Assembly: GCA_037953625.1 (NCBI GenBank)
Contig: CM075650.1
Location: forward strand, 6,202,501 to 6,266,500
Origin: Crotalaria pallida
Taxonomy: Eukaryota > Streptophyta > Magnoliopsida > Fabales > Fabaceae
Direction: 5' to 3'
Length of the DNA stretch: 64,000 nt
The position numbers and the translations under genes were made by a program. The notes under the pieces are model-generated. The model worked only from the letters and a program-made list of their open reading frames with translations, did not search any database and had not been told where the DNA came from. Position 1 is the first letter of the stretch, and each line of letters starts with the position of its first letter. This document shows, piece by piece, positions 23,603 to 36,068 of this stretch.

Positions 23603-23658
23603 TGTAGTTTCCTCAAGGATCTTTGCGAAAAAGCTCTATGCTCGTGTCTTTCGACCGA

Positions 23659-23670
23659 GCTCTGATACCA
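23659..23670 (-). other. Primer binding site of X (initiator tRNA-Met)
   Basis: The minus strand reads TGGTATCAGAGC two bases inside the right LTR, the standard complement of the 3' end of initiator tRNA-Met. This fixes the direction of X and shows that the right LTR is the 5' LTR. Confidence 0.85.
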
Positions 23671-23672
23671 AT

Positions 23673-25346
23673 TGTGAGAACCTACAATCGGTGGTTGAAA
23701 TAACTAGGATACACTAGGAGAACACCTAGAAGGGGGGGTTGAATAGGTGTTAAATAAACCTTGAAAAATTTTCGAAAGAAACAAATCAAAACGATTAAAA
23801 GAAATGATTTTTGCAAATTTCTTCAACTTTAATCGATTAAATCAATGGCTAATCGATTAATGCCGAAAGATTGATTTGAACTAATCGATTAATCAAACTT
23901 GCTAATCGATTAATACTTGTTAAAATTGAAAAATCACTTTTCAATCAAATACGAAAATCAATCAATTAACACATATGATCAGAAATTCAGCGGAAACAAT
24001 TAACACCAATATTCTTATTGATTACCTAGGTTATGAAAATATTTTCCCCAAATCAATTTTGCACAATTTAGATTCAATTCAATCAATTATGAAAAATAAC
24101 TTTTTCTAGGTTTTCAATCAAGAACACAATTAAAGACTTGAAATGTAAAGAGTAGAGAGTTTAGAGATACGACACAGTGATTTATCCTGGTTCACTTTCA
24201 TCCACTTGAAAGCTACTCCAGTCCCCTCTTCAACCAAGAGAGATTCTTCACTATGAGGAATTAGAGTTTCTCAAATTACAAGTAAATGCCTCACAATACT
24301 CCCTTCTTGCCAGCCTACAAGAGATACCACACCCTTGCCTTGTAACCCTATTGATATCTAATCTAACCTCTTCTCTTGCTTGCCGATACCCCACAACAAG
24401 ACTTCCAATGCTTTGAGATTCTTCAAAGACTTCCACTTTCTTGCTTCACTACAAGACTTCCAAGTGCTTGATGATATGCCACACCAAGGCTTCCAAATAA
24501 CTTTGCTTGATGAATAACTTCTTCAAGACTTCCTTTGTTGTAGAGTGTTTTCCTTCTTTGCAATGATTACAACTCAAATGAAAACAAAATAACAATCCTA
24601 TGAATCTCTTTCAAAAGCTATGAAAATATCAACATGAGAGATTCAAGGTTCTTGATCAAAGAATGTAAAAATGAGAACTTTGATCTTGAGAGAGTAAGAG
24701 AGAATAGAGTGGCTTTGATTCTTTGTAAAAGAGTATGAAAATGATTCTAGATGATAGGTAATGATCACAAAGATTAGAAATAGGTTTATATAGAATACTC
24801 AAAAGTTAGAAATGATTAAAAGTGCTTTTGAGAAGTGAAAAACGCATTTTAAAAACCAGATCTGCACGTGTTAATCGATTAAATTAAGTGTTAATCGATT
24901 AATCATGAATTAATCGAGTAAGTGCGAAGGCTGAATAATTTTACTCGAGTAAAAGTCAAGATAATCGATTATCAAAAGTTGTTAATCGATTATCAGTTCA
25001 AAATATACAGTTAATCGAGTATCAAAACCTGTTAATCGATTATTTTGATTAAAAATCACTTAAAACTTGTTTTCTCAAAAACTAAACCTTTTCTTTCAAA
25101 CCTTTAAGCCACCTATTGATTTTAGGCAAAGTGAATACTAAAAATATGATATAATCATGACTATGATAGAGATTCACTACCCTCTATATACTCTACCCAA
25201 ACTCATAAACTAAGAGACTTGAGAGGCTAAAGATAAAACAATAAAACATAAACTACCAAACTAAGTCTTCATGAGTTGGCTCTCTCTTCATAACTTGATG
25301 TTTGTTGTTGCTTGTTGAGCTTGAACTTGATCAACACATTTAAGCT
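23673..25346 (-). repeat. LTR of X, right copy (5' LTR), main part
   Basis: It matches the left LTR almost base for base; the last 49 bases are at 35823-35871 beyond element Y. It carries an extra palindrome pair at 23882/23903 (21 bp) besides 23830/23850 (20 bp). The left LTR has lost the 53 bp between 23850 and 23903, an exact unit between two identical palindromes. Confidence 0.9.
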
Positions 25347-25849
25347 TGTAACATCCCTAATTTTAATTCCTAAAATATTTATAAATTGTATTTACTTAAA
25401 TAAATGTTTCTTAAAAATCAATTATTTAGTTGGGTATTTTTATAAAAATACATTATGTTAATTACGAAAATATGTTTCATTTCTTTTATATTCTAAAGTA
25501 AATTCATTTAAAATAGTTATCCTATATCAAAAATATACTTTATGTGTTTTACTTTATTTTGATATATTCCATATGAAAATATTTTATTGGAAATATTTAT
25601 AAGTTTCTTACTTTATAATTTTTTATTCTAGTATTTAAAATTGATTATTGGTATTTTGAGTTTTAAAATAAAACAATAAATAAAATAAAATAAATAAATA
25701 AATAAAAGTGTGTATTAGTATAGATGTTTAAAAAGAAAAAAAAATGTTTATTAGTACATAATACTAATAATAATAATAATAACAATAATAATAATAATTA
25801 AATGTGTTAAAAAAAAATAAAAAAAAAATTAAGTGCTGATGTGCGTGCA

Positions 25850-26490
25850 GTGTGTATGAAAGAAGAAGGGGAAACCCTATAGGGGTCCCTTTGTGTGCAG
25901 CGACGGCAGCCCCCCTCCCCTCCATTCTCAACATCGCATCTCCCTCCGCCGGCCACCACCCACTCAGCCGCTCTCTCTCTTTCTCATGGACTCCAATCGC
26001 AAGCTCTCTCTCTCCACCGGACTTCTCTCTCCCTCGTGACTTCTCCTTCTTCCTGGACCGCCGCCATGGCGTTCTCCCTCCTCCCGGTCACGTTGCAGCC
26101 GCTGTGGTTGGAGGCTCGCGAATCGCGAGTCACATCTCCTCGCGCCGCCAGCTCTTCCAACCGCCACCATGACGCGAACTAGCCACCGCCGTTGCTGCCT
26201 TGAAGTTGCGATCCGCCGCCTCTGATGGTGGCTGCTGCCACCGCTGTTCTTGGCGGCTTCAGCCATGGAGTCACGCCACCACCTCTTTCCTCCCTTTGAT
26301 CTGGTGTGTGTCGCTGCTGCAAAGGACCGAGGTTGCTACCGACGTCGGTATCACCGTTAGTCGCCACTGTGCCAAACCGCCGCCGCCTCTCCCGTGCTCC
26401 TTACTTGCTGTTGTGCCGTGAACCGTTCGGGTTGAGATTGACCGAACCGATCTTAGTCCTTGCTGCTTCAAAAATCCGAAGTTGAGGGTA
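25850..26490 (+). other. GC-rich leader island in LTR Y
   Basis: About 640 bp of Pro/Ser/Arg-coding-like, CT-rich sequence contrasts sharply with the AT-rich LTR around it. All six frames contain short open frames because stops are GC-poor, so none is credible as a gene. It holds a perfect inverted repeat CTCGCG-AAT-CGCGAG near 26116. It ends just before a possible donor GAGG|GTAAATC near 26488. Its place suggests a transcribed 5' leader; the copy at 31980-32620 is the same. Confidence 0.5.
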
Positions 26491-28386
26491 AATCTCTAAT
26501 ACCCCTTTTTAATTGCTTTATGTTGTATTTTAAAAATAATAATGATAATAATATTGATGATAATTATAAAGTGTTAAATGGTTTTGGAAAAATTATTGTT
26601 TTGGAACTTCATTATTGTTTGGAAATTAAACTATAATTTATATTAATTTTTGTTATGTTGTTAATGATGATGAATTTAATTGCTTACTTGATGGTGATAA
26701 CGCCGAATTAAACATTATGTCGAATTATGATTCTTGAAAGTGTTTTTGTTAAATGCGTTGGATTCCTAAGTAATTGGGTTGTTGGTTAGTGAGTTGGAAT
26801 GTCCCATAACTAACAACAAACCAATTAAATAGGAATCCGGTATATATTCGGCGTAACGTTAATTCGAGTTAAAGCGTTGAACATTAATTTCAAATTAAGA
26901 GGAAGTGTAATTATTTGAATGTTATAATTGTAAATTGAATTTATTTTTGAACCGAGAACACTTCCTTTTAGTTCGGAATTAATAGTGTCAAGTATCGGCA
27001 TTTGATTTTGTGGCTTGAAGCTAAAACTATTTAACTTTAATGTATTTTTGACGATAAGGTTAGTTTTTGAAAGTCAGCGTATTTTCAATAAAAGCTATAC
27101 TATTCTATGAAAAAGGCAATGACCTTAATTTAAAATCCTATGTTATTTTGGTTTATAAATTATAGTTAAATGATTTATTTATTTAGAAAACTACGAAAAT
27201 ACTCTACTTTGATATATGATAAGTATATACCGAGATTTTAAATTGAGTCGCTTTTGGTGCATTAAATTAATTTCTATTTGATTTAATAAAATAGTCAGAC
27301 GATGAAGGACTTTAGGACCAGCCAAAATGCGAGCAACGAACCGCGTAATGTCGTGAGTAGAAACAGGATCTCCTCGTCGTGCCTCGAAACAGGTTCTGGT
27401 AGAACCCCAAGGTAAGGGGTGTTTTACGTCAGCTTGTAGGGACTAGTTTCTTGCTAGTTATAATCTTTGCTAAGAGCATATGGGTGTGCTATTGATTGAA
27501 CATGTGAGTAATTAATCTAGACAAAAAATTAAAATAGGAAAATAAAAGAATGAAGAACTAATTGAATGATGGTAGATATGAATGATGGTATGTCCTAGCG
27601 GTGATATATTGTTTGTACGTTAATGAATATGTCTTTTAAATGCTAGTTGTGAAAATGAATTATTGTACGCTATAGATTATGAGGTATACTTGCTATTTTA
27701 ATAGTAAAGTGCTAAATGTATGCTTGTTAGTTAATTATAGTTGCTAAATGGTAAATGGATTGCTATGTAATTAGAGATGCTAAATGATGTATGTTGTTAT
27801 TTAGTTGTATTTGTTAAATGCTATGATGTAGGGTTAATTAACGAATATGAATTCTTGTATTTCATAAGTGTGATGTACGACTTTTATGTTAAAGGTAGGT
27901 AATTTAAATGCTAAATGGACTTTAACCTTTAGGATAGACAACATGGACTTGAAGACAAAGGAATTGTACGAAATAAGTCTTAAATTGTTAATTGTAAATG
28001 AGTATAAGTGATTATTGTTTTGTATGTCTAGCTGAATTGTGATGTTTGTGTGTTAACTGTGTATCACATAACGAATCAAATAATTGAATAATAAATAAAA
28101 GAAAGTATGTATGAGATGTAAACTAGAATGAGAACTAAGGAATAGAAAGAGTTAAAAATGTCGTGACATAAACTTAGGGAATTGAAAATATAAAATGTGA
28201 AAATTGTTGAGTATGCTTCTATGGTAAATGTGTGTTGAATGACGAATGAGATAAGAAGTTAATAATGAAAGGCAAAAGAGAGAAGGAAAATTATAAAGAA
28301 ATTAAAGAAGAGAAAAGATAATAAATGAAAAGAATAACTAAATAAGATAAATTAAATGAGGATGAGAATAATAAAAGGATACCTAT

Positions 28387-28771
28387 CACAGGTTAGGTCG
28401 GGAGGACCTGGTCGTAAGACCCTGTGGCCAATTGATAAAAGAATTAATAAAAGAATGGGCCAACGCAGGTTAGATCGTGGGATCTGGTCATAAGACCCTG
28501 TGGCCAACGCAGGTTAGATAGTATGATCTGGTCGTGAGACCCTATGGCGCAGGTTAGATCGAAAGATCTGGTCGTGAGACCCTGTGACATAGGTTAGGTC
28601 ATATGAATCTGGTTGTTAGACCCTGTGGATAGATGATAAAGAGTTTTCTGATGCAGGTTAGGTCGTTGGGCCTGGTCGTTAGACCCTGTGACCAGCTAAA
28701 TGAAAGGAATTAAATAAAGAATATTTTGGTGCAGGTTAGGTCAGTGGGCCTGGTCGTGAGACCCTGTAGCC
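28387..28771. repeat. Seven-unit double-hairpin array in Y 5' LTR
   Basis: Each unit is about 40 bp: CAG, GTT, a five-bp hairpin, a second hairpin, then CTGTGG. First hairpins are AGGTC-GGGAG-GACCT, AGATC-GTGG-GATCT, a degraded AGAT/ATCT, AGATC-GAAA-GATCT, a degraded one, and AGGTC/GGCCT twice. Second hairpins are GGTC/GACC with loops GTAA, ATAA, GTGA, GTGA, GTTA, GTTA, GTGA, four of them GNRA type. CAG/CTG arms enclose both, and CACAG/CTGTG in unit 1. The same array is in the 3' LTR at 34525-34909. Confidence 0.8.
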
Positions 28772-29679
28772 AAATTAATAAAAAGAAAGAACTAAAGAAC
28801 GAATAAAAAGGAAAGAAAGAGAAGAGAACAAGAAAAAATATAAAAGAATGAAATAAAGAAAGAATACATGAAAGAAAGAGATAAAGAAAGAAAATAAGAA
28901 AGAAGTGCAAATGGAAAGGATAAAATGAAAAGAATGTAAATGAATTATTGTGTTTGAATAATTGAAATAGTGTTTATGTAATAGATGATTATATGTGTGT
29001 GAATTTATTACTTATTAGAATGAAAATAAGAAAAATGAGATTTTACATAGAAGTTGGGAAAAGTATTAGGAATGAAAATAAATAAAAAGAAATGAATGTG
29101 AAATGTACAGGAGAAAAAGTGATGTGTTTGGAATAAGAGAAATTTCTAATTATATGATAAATGATAATATGCAAGTGATTGTGTTTGATGCATGCTTTGG
29201 TATGGTATAGGGAATTATGTGCTATATGCTAATTGTGTTTTGACTTAGTGATTATTATGCCTCGTTGGAACCTACTTCCTACTTGTGTAAAGCTCACCCT
29301 TACAACCCCCTTTCAGGTACTAAGCTGGGAGCTTGCACCGTTTTCTGGCCGAGCAGGGAGTATACTCCACACTGTGGAGTGTAAAGCATTTGAGTGGACT
29401 TAGTTTTAATTTTAAGAAAACTAATATTTTGTAAATTAAAATCATGTAGTAGTTGTGCGCCCGGAATTTTGTATTATGTGGTTTATCGGGCATTAGGACT
29501 TTATCTGGCTGTTTTATTAATATGTTTATGTTTTATAAATACTCTGGTCTGAACAGGTACAACAGGAAATTTTGGTAAAGTTCGAATTACAGAGGAAACT
29601 CTGCCGGATTTTTATCGGAATTTTCAAGTTCATATTTTAATAAATCCAAATTAAACTAAATAAGTGTGAGGGTGTTACA

Positions 29680-29792
29680 TTATGGTATCAGAGCAGTTGT
29701 CCTCGGCCACGGAGTTGCGAGTTACTCCAATGGTTATCTCACCAAGAGAGTAACCGAAAAGTAGTGTCAAGTCCGGTTATAGTAAGTCAGTA

Positions 29793-29824
<32 letters not shown>

Positions 29825-31468
29825 TAGGTAGACTTAGCCAATTCTATAGTTATCAACCGTTTGTGCCATAATTTATTTCTATTACAGAATCTTAGCATTA
29901 TGACCAATGCACCTAGTGACAACACACCACTTCGACTGAGACCAATCGTTTAGCTGGGGGTAGGAAGATGGAAATTGCCTTCCTAAATCAGGTTACCTTG
30001 GAAAAGTCAAGGTGAGTCAAACTCGTCTTGACTGGCGAAGGTGCTAATCACCTATAAAATTGGACTGGCACTAGAGGCGAGGGATGACGAAAGGAGACAT
30101 GACAATTAATCGGGGGTCCCAAACGGAACGAGACCGCATCACGTGTTATACCACTATGCCATAGTGAGGGAAACCCCACCGTGGTATAGACTGGTTCTTG
30201 AACCATTTTAAGCAGGAAGCTTATTGCTTTATGTGCGAGTAGTCGGGCCACATTATTTCAAACTACCCCAAGAAAGAAGAGAATTTGTTCGGAAGGACTT
30301 GAGCGGAATGATTAGAGGCACATTCTGCTACTAGTATGGAGAATTATTTTAGAACCTCAAGTCTCCATCTCTGCTAATCCTTTAAGGAGGACCTTGCTAA
30401 ACTCATCTTTCCTAGAATTCAAATTCCGGACCTCTCACTAAGAGGAACTGTTAAACTTAGGGAGTATGTATATACACATATAGGCTCAATCCAAATTCGT
30501 AGGAAATCATGAAAATTATAGGAAATCTCAATCAGTTGTAAGATCTCATTGAGAAAGTTAACCGCAAAGACCTTGTAATGGTGTTATCTTTTAATGGAAT
30601 GTAAGGGTAGGATTGGTCATCCTTACTCTTGCGCCTGTTAAAGGATAATATTATCATTATCTGCAACGATGATGTACTGTTGATAGATGTGAGATTGGGA
30701 CTGACCACCCCGATCTTCGCGTTTATTGACATGCTATATTATTGCAATCTTTTAGTTGAAATCAAAACAACCCACATAGGAATTCTAGTTTCATCAAAGC
30801 CAAATCTAACTTTCAGTCCATTAAGAACCTTACCAAGAACCGTGAACAATTGGTTACCATCCTGTTTAGGGTAACTTTATTCAATACTTCCACCCGAACC
30901 AGTTAAGTAAAATCATCAACTCACCCTCTTCTCTTAATGCAAGAGCTGAGATATGGCCTAGGAAATTTAAAAGTAACACCAATAATACCGGCTAGAAGTT
31001 AATTTAGCCATGTACCACCTCACCAACCAATTAAGTACTTAGCCAATAAATTCTTAGAATCAACCTAGTTTTCTCCCTGCCTTCGGCCTACTCAGGTATG
31101 CTGATACTAAGTGGGGGAGACTTGATGACTCAATTCGGATCCTATCCGATTGACAAAGGTGAAGGAAAAAGGATAAAAGTGAAGTCGCGAAGTGAAGCCT
31201 CACTTAAGGTGTCATGTCGGTGCACCGCAAGTGGATGACCTCAGTCTCTGGAAACTCTGTGCATTTGACAGAACCCCGATTGACCGGGATAAATCCCATA
31301 GGAGACAAGTAAGTATGCCGACGAACTTTCACCTTAGGAATTCCTCCAATGGAAGAATGGAACCGGAGGAATCAATTGACATGGTTGGAAACTATGCCAT
31401 GGAATGCTCCTCCAAGTTAAGGAACAACTGGAATTTCGAGGACGAAATTTCAATAAGTGGGGGAGAAA
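29680..31468 (+). other. Internal region of Y, non-coding
   Basis: No credible ORF. It contains a primer binding site (29683-29694), a TA microsatellite (29796-29823), several segments shared with the interior of element Z (for example GGATTGGTCATCCTTACTC at 30611 and GATCCTATCCGA near 31138), and a polypurine tract at the end. The shared segments probably descend from a common non-autonomous ancestor. Confidence 0.7.
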
Positions 31469-34400
31469 TGTAACATCCCTAATTTTAATTCCTAAAATAT
31501 TTATAAATTGTATTTACTTAAATAAATGTTTCTTAAAAATCAATTATTTAGTTGGGTATTTTTATAAAAATACATTATGTTAATTACGAAAATATGTTTC
31601 ATTTCTTTTATATTCTAAAGTAAATTCATTTAAAATAGTTATCCTATATCAAAAATATACTTTATGTGTTTTACTTTATTTTGATATATTCCATATGAAA
31701 ATATTTTATTGGAAATATTTATAAGTTTCTTACTTTATAATTTTTTATTCTAGTATTTAAAATTGATTATTGGTATTTTGAGTTTTAAAATAAAACAATA
31801 AATAAAATAAAATAAATAAATAAATAAATAAAAGTGTGTATTAGTATAGATGTTTAAAAAGAAAAAAAAATGTTTATTAGTACATAATACTAATAATAAT
31901 AATAATAACAATAATAATAATAATTAAATGTGTTAAAAAAAAATAAAAAAAAAATTAAGTGCTGATGTGCGTGCAGTGTGTATGAAAGAAGAAGGGGAAA
32001 CCCTATAGGGGTCCCTTTGTGTGCAGCGGCGGCAGCCCCCCTCCCCTCCATTCTCAACATCGCATCTCCCTCCGCCGGCCACCACCCACTCAGCCGCTCT
32101 CTCTCTTTCTCATGGACTCCAATCGCAAGCTCTCTCTCTCTCCACCGGACTTCTCTCTCCCTCGTGACTTCTCCTTCTTCCTGGACCGCCGCCATGGCGT
32201 TCTCCCTCCTCCCGGTCACGTTGCAGCCGCTGTGGTTGGAGGCTCGCGAATCGCGAGTCACATCTCCTCGCGCCGCCAGCTCTTCCAACCGCCACCATGA
32301 CGCGAACTAGCCACCGCCGTTGCTGCCTTGAAGTTGCGATCCGCCGCCTCTGATGGTGGCTGCTGCCACCGCTGTTCTTGGCGGCTTCAGCCATGGAGTC
32401 ACGCCACCACCTCTTTCCTCCCTTTGATCTGGTGTGTGTCGCTGCTGCAAAGGACCGAGGTTGCTACCGACGTCGGTATCACCGTTAGTCGCCACTGTGC
32501 CAAACCGCCGCCGCCTCTCCCGTGCTCCTTACTTGCTGCTGTGCCGTGAACCGTTCGGGTTGAGATTGACCGAACCGATCTTAGTCCTTGCTGCTTCAAA
32601 AATCCGAAGTTGAGGGTAAATCTCTAATACCCCTTTTTAATTGCTTTATGTTGTATTTTAAAAATAATAATGATAATAATATTAATAATATTGATGATAA
32701 TTATAAAGTGTTAAATGGTTTTGGAAAAATTATTGTTTTGGAACTTCATTATTGTTTTGGAAATTAAACTATAATTTATATTAATTTTTGTTATGTTGTT
32801 AATGATGATGAATTTAATTGCTTACTTGATGGTGATAACGTCGAATTAAACATTATGTCGAATTATGATTCTTGAAAGTGTTTTTGTTAAATGCGTTGGA
32901 TTCCTAAGTAATTGGGTTGTTGGTTAGTGAGTTGGAATGTCCCATAACTAACAACAAACCAATTAAATAGGAATCCGGTATATATTCGGCGTAACGTTAA
33001 TTCGAGTTAAAGCGTTGAACATTAATTTCAAATTAAGAGGAAGTGTAATTATTTGAATGTTATAATTGTAAATTGAATTTATTTTTGAACCGAGAACACT
33101 TTCTTTTAGTTCGAAATTAATAGTGTCAAGTATCGGCATTTGATTTTGTGGCTTGAAGCTAAAACTATTTAACTTTAATGTATTTTTGACGATAAGGTTA
33201 GTTTTTGAAAGTCAGCGTATTTTCAATAAAAGCTATACTATTCTATGAAAAAGGCAATGACCTTAATTTAAAATCCTATGTTATTTTGGTTTATAAATTA
33301 TAGTTAAATGATTTATTTATTTAGAAAACTACGAAAATACTCTACTTTGATATATGATAAGTATATACCGAGATTTTAAATTGAGTCGCTTTTGGTGCAT
33401 TAAATTAATTTCTATTTGATTTAATAAAATAGTCAGACGATGAAGGACTTTAGGACCAGCCAAAATGCGAGCAACGAACCGCGTAATGTCGTGAGTAGAA
33501 ACAGGATCTCCTCGTCGTGCCTCGAAACAGGTTCTGGTAGAACCCCAAGGTAAGGGGTGTTTTACGTCAGCTTGTAGGGACTAGTTTCTTGCTAGTTATA
33601 ATCTTTGCTAAGAGCATATGGGTGTGCTATTGATTGAACATGTGAGTAATTAATCTAGACAAAAAATTAAAATAGGAAAATAAAAGAATGAAGAACTAAT
33701 TGAATGATGGTAGATATGAATGATGGTATGTCCTAGCGGTGATATATTGTTTGTACGTTAATGAATATGTCTTTTAAATGCTAGTTGTGAAAATGAATTA
33801 TTGTACGCTATAGATTATGAGGTATACTTGCTATTTTAATAGTAAAGTGCTAAATGTATGCTTGTTAGTTAATTATAGTTGCTAAATGGTAAATGGATTG
33901 CTATGTAATTAGAGATGCTAAATGATGTATGTTGTTATTTAGTTGTATTTGTTAAATGCTATGATGTAGGGTTAATTAACGAATATGAATTCTTGTATTT
34001 CATAAGTGTGATGTACGACTTTTATGTTAAAGGTAGGTAATTTAAATGCTAAATGGACTTTAACCTTTAGGATAGACAACATGGACTTGAAGACAAAGGA
34101 ATTGTACGAAATAAGTCTTAAATTGTTAATTGTAAATGAGTATAAGTGATTATTGTTTTGTATGTCTAGCTGAATTGTGATGTTTGTGTGTTAACTGTGT
34201 ATCACATAACGAATCAAATAATTGAATAATAAATAAAAGAAAGTATGTATGAGATGTAAACTAGAATGAGAACTAAGGAATAGAAAGAGTTAAAAATGTC
34301 GTGACATAAACTTAGGGAATTGAAAATATAAAATGTGAAAATTGTTGAGTATGCTTCTATGGTAAATGTGTGTTGAATGACGAATGAGATAAGAAGTTAA

Positions 34401-35817
34401 TAATGAAAGGCAAAAGAGAGAAGGAAAATTATAAAGAAATTAAAGAAGAGAAAAGATAATAAATGAAAAGAATAACTAAATAAGATAAATTAAATGAGGA
34501 TGAGAATAATAAAAGGATACCTATCACAGGTTAGGTCGGGAGGACCTGGTCGTAAGACCCTGTGGCCAATTGATAAAAGAATTAATAAAAGAATGGGCCA
34601 ACGCAGGTTAGATCGTGGGATCTGGTCATAAGACCCTGTGGCCAACGCAGGTTAGATAGTATGATCTGGTCGTGAGACCCTATGGCGCAGGTTAGATCGA
34701 AAGATCTGGTCGTGAGACCCTGTGACATAGGTTAGGTCATATGAATCTGGTTGTTAGACCCTGTGGATAGATGATAAAGAGTTTTCTGATGCAGGTTAGG
34801 TCGTTGGGCCTGGTCGTTAGACCCTGTGACCAGCTAAATGAAAGGAATTAAATAAAGAATATTTTGGTGCAGGTTAGGTCAGTGGGCCTGGTCGTGAGAC
34901 CCTGTAGCCAAATTAATAAAAAGAAAGAACTAAAGAACGAATAAAAAGGAAAGAAAGAGAAGAGAACAAGAAAAAATATAAAAGAATGAAATAAAGAAAG
35001 AATACATGAAAGAAAGAGATAAAGAAATAAAATAAGAAAGAAGTGCAAATGGAAAGGATAAAATGAAAAGAATGTAAATGAATTATTGTGTTTGAATAAT
35101 TGAAATAGTGTTTATGTAATAGATGATTATATGTGTGTGAATTTATTACTTATTAGAATGAAAATAAGAAAAATGAGATTTTACATAGAAGTTGGGAAAA
35201 GTATTAGGAACGAAAATAAATAAAAAGAAATGAATGTGAAATGTACAGGAGAAAAAGTGATGTGTTTGGAATAAGAGAAATTTCTAATTATATGATAAAT
35301 GATAATATGCAAGTGATTGTGTTTGATGCATGCTTTGGTATGGTATAGGGAATTATGTGCTATATGCTAATTGTGTTTTGACTTAGTGATTATTATGCCT
35401 CGTTGGAACCTACTTCCTACTTGTGTAAAGCTCACCCTTACAACCCCCTTTCAGGTACTAAGCTGGGAGCTTGCACCGTTTTCTGGCCGAGCAGGGAGTA
35501 TACTCCACACTGTGGAGTGTAAAGCATTTGAGTGGACTTAGTTTTAATTTTAAGAAAACTAATATTTTGTAAATTAAAATCATGTAGTAGTTGTGCGCCC
35601 GGAATTTTGTATTATGTGGTTTATCGGGCATTAGGACTTTATCTGGCTGTTTTATTAATATGTTTATGTTTTATAAATACTCTGGTCTGAACAGGTACAA
35701 CAGGAAATTTTGGTAAAGTTCGAATTACAGAGGAAACTCTGCCGGATTTTTATCGGAATTTTCAAGTTCATATTTTAATAAATCCAAATTAAACTAAATA
35801 AGTGTGAGGGTGTTACA
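31469..35817 (+). repeat. Y 3' LTR
   Basis: This copy is nearly identical to the 5' LTR. It differs by an extra AAAT repeat near 31800, two extra bases in a CT run near 32145, a 9-bp AAT-type gain near 32680, one extra T near 32757 and about seven substitutions. Confidence 0.92.
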
Positions 35818-36068
35818 AAGCTTGTTCAAAACCTTTTGTCATTTATCAAAACATTCTTCATGGATCTTACAAAGGGAAATTGGAATATTTCTAAATCACA
35901 TTAATTAATGTAAAGATAAAACCAACCCTGATAATCGTGCATCCATATAGAATGGAAGTTTGGTTGGTAGGAACGTTTATCATATTCTGGGAATATGAGG
36001 AGGGTACTCCGGGAGTACCAAATTGTAACCTACTTGATGACACGTTCTGGGAATGTGGCCAGTGTCCG

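Larger units (their letters stand above)
25347..29679 (+). repeat. Y 5' LTR
   Basis: AT-rich U3-like sequence with AAAT and AAT microsatellites (25680-25800) leads into a GC-rich, CT-rich leader (25850-26480). A donor consensus AAG|GTAAGG lies at 27411/27412. A seven-unit hairpin array is at 28387-28771. An acceptor ACAACCCCCTTTCAG ends at 29316, followed by about 360 bp to the LTR end. Confidence 0.9.
25347..35817 (+). mobile_element. Element Y: non-autonomous Ty3-type retrotransposon with 4.3-kb LTRs
   Basis: The ends are TGTAACATCC and GGTGTTACA, with TSD AAGCT at 25342-25346 and 35818-35822. LTRs are 25347-29679 (4333 bp) and 31469-35817 (4349 bp). I count about seven substitutions and four small length changes (4, 2, 9 and 1 bp) between them, which accounts exactly for the 16-bp length difference. 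The internal region is 1789 bp and has no ORF above noise. The primer site TGGTATCAGAGC is at 29683-29694; the polypurine tract TGGGGGAGAAA ends at 31468. The GAGGACGAAATTTC tail before the tract matches family A, so Y probably depends on Tekay-type proteins. Large LTRs with a short non-coding interior fit a LARD-like element. Confidence 0.92.
19464..35871 (-). mobile_element. Element X: gag-only Ty1/copia retrotransposon, minus strand
   Basis: The element runs TGTGAGAACC...GGATCTTACA with a 5-bp target site duplication AAGGG (19459-19463 and 35872-35876). Its left LTR is 19464-21135. Its right LTR begins at 23673 and is split by element Y. Because gag is on the minus strand, the right LTR is the 5' LTR. 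The primer site TGGTATCAGAGC (initiator tRNA-Met) is on the minus strand at 23659-23670. The polypurine tract AAAAAGGGGGAGAT is on the minus strand at 21136-21150. The internal region is only 2.5 kb and carries one ORF, a copia-type Gag. There is no protease, integrase or RT, so it is non-autonomous, like elements described as TR-GAG. Confidence 0.9.

Noticed and set aside
25852..26182. Overlapping 60-110 aa frames on both strands in LTR Y (and at 31978-32599)
   Set aside because: Low-complexity GC-rich leader; no frame stands out and none resembles a protein family.
28387..28771. CRISPR-like array
   Set aside because: Units have no constant repeat and unique spacer layout, lie in a plant LTR, and vary as paired stems.
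28710..28910. Phe/Leu-rich 66-aa minus-strand frame (and at 34848-35048)
   Set aside because: Translation of an AAAGAA-rich tract; looks like membrane segments only because of composition.
29683..29694. tRNA-Met gene fragment
   Set aside because: Only the 12 bases complementary to the tRNA 3' end are present, directly after an LTR: a primer binding site.
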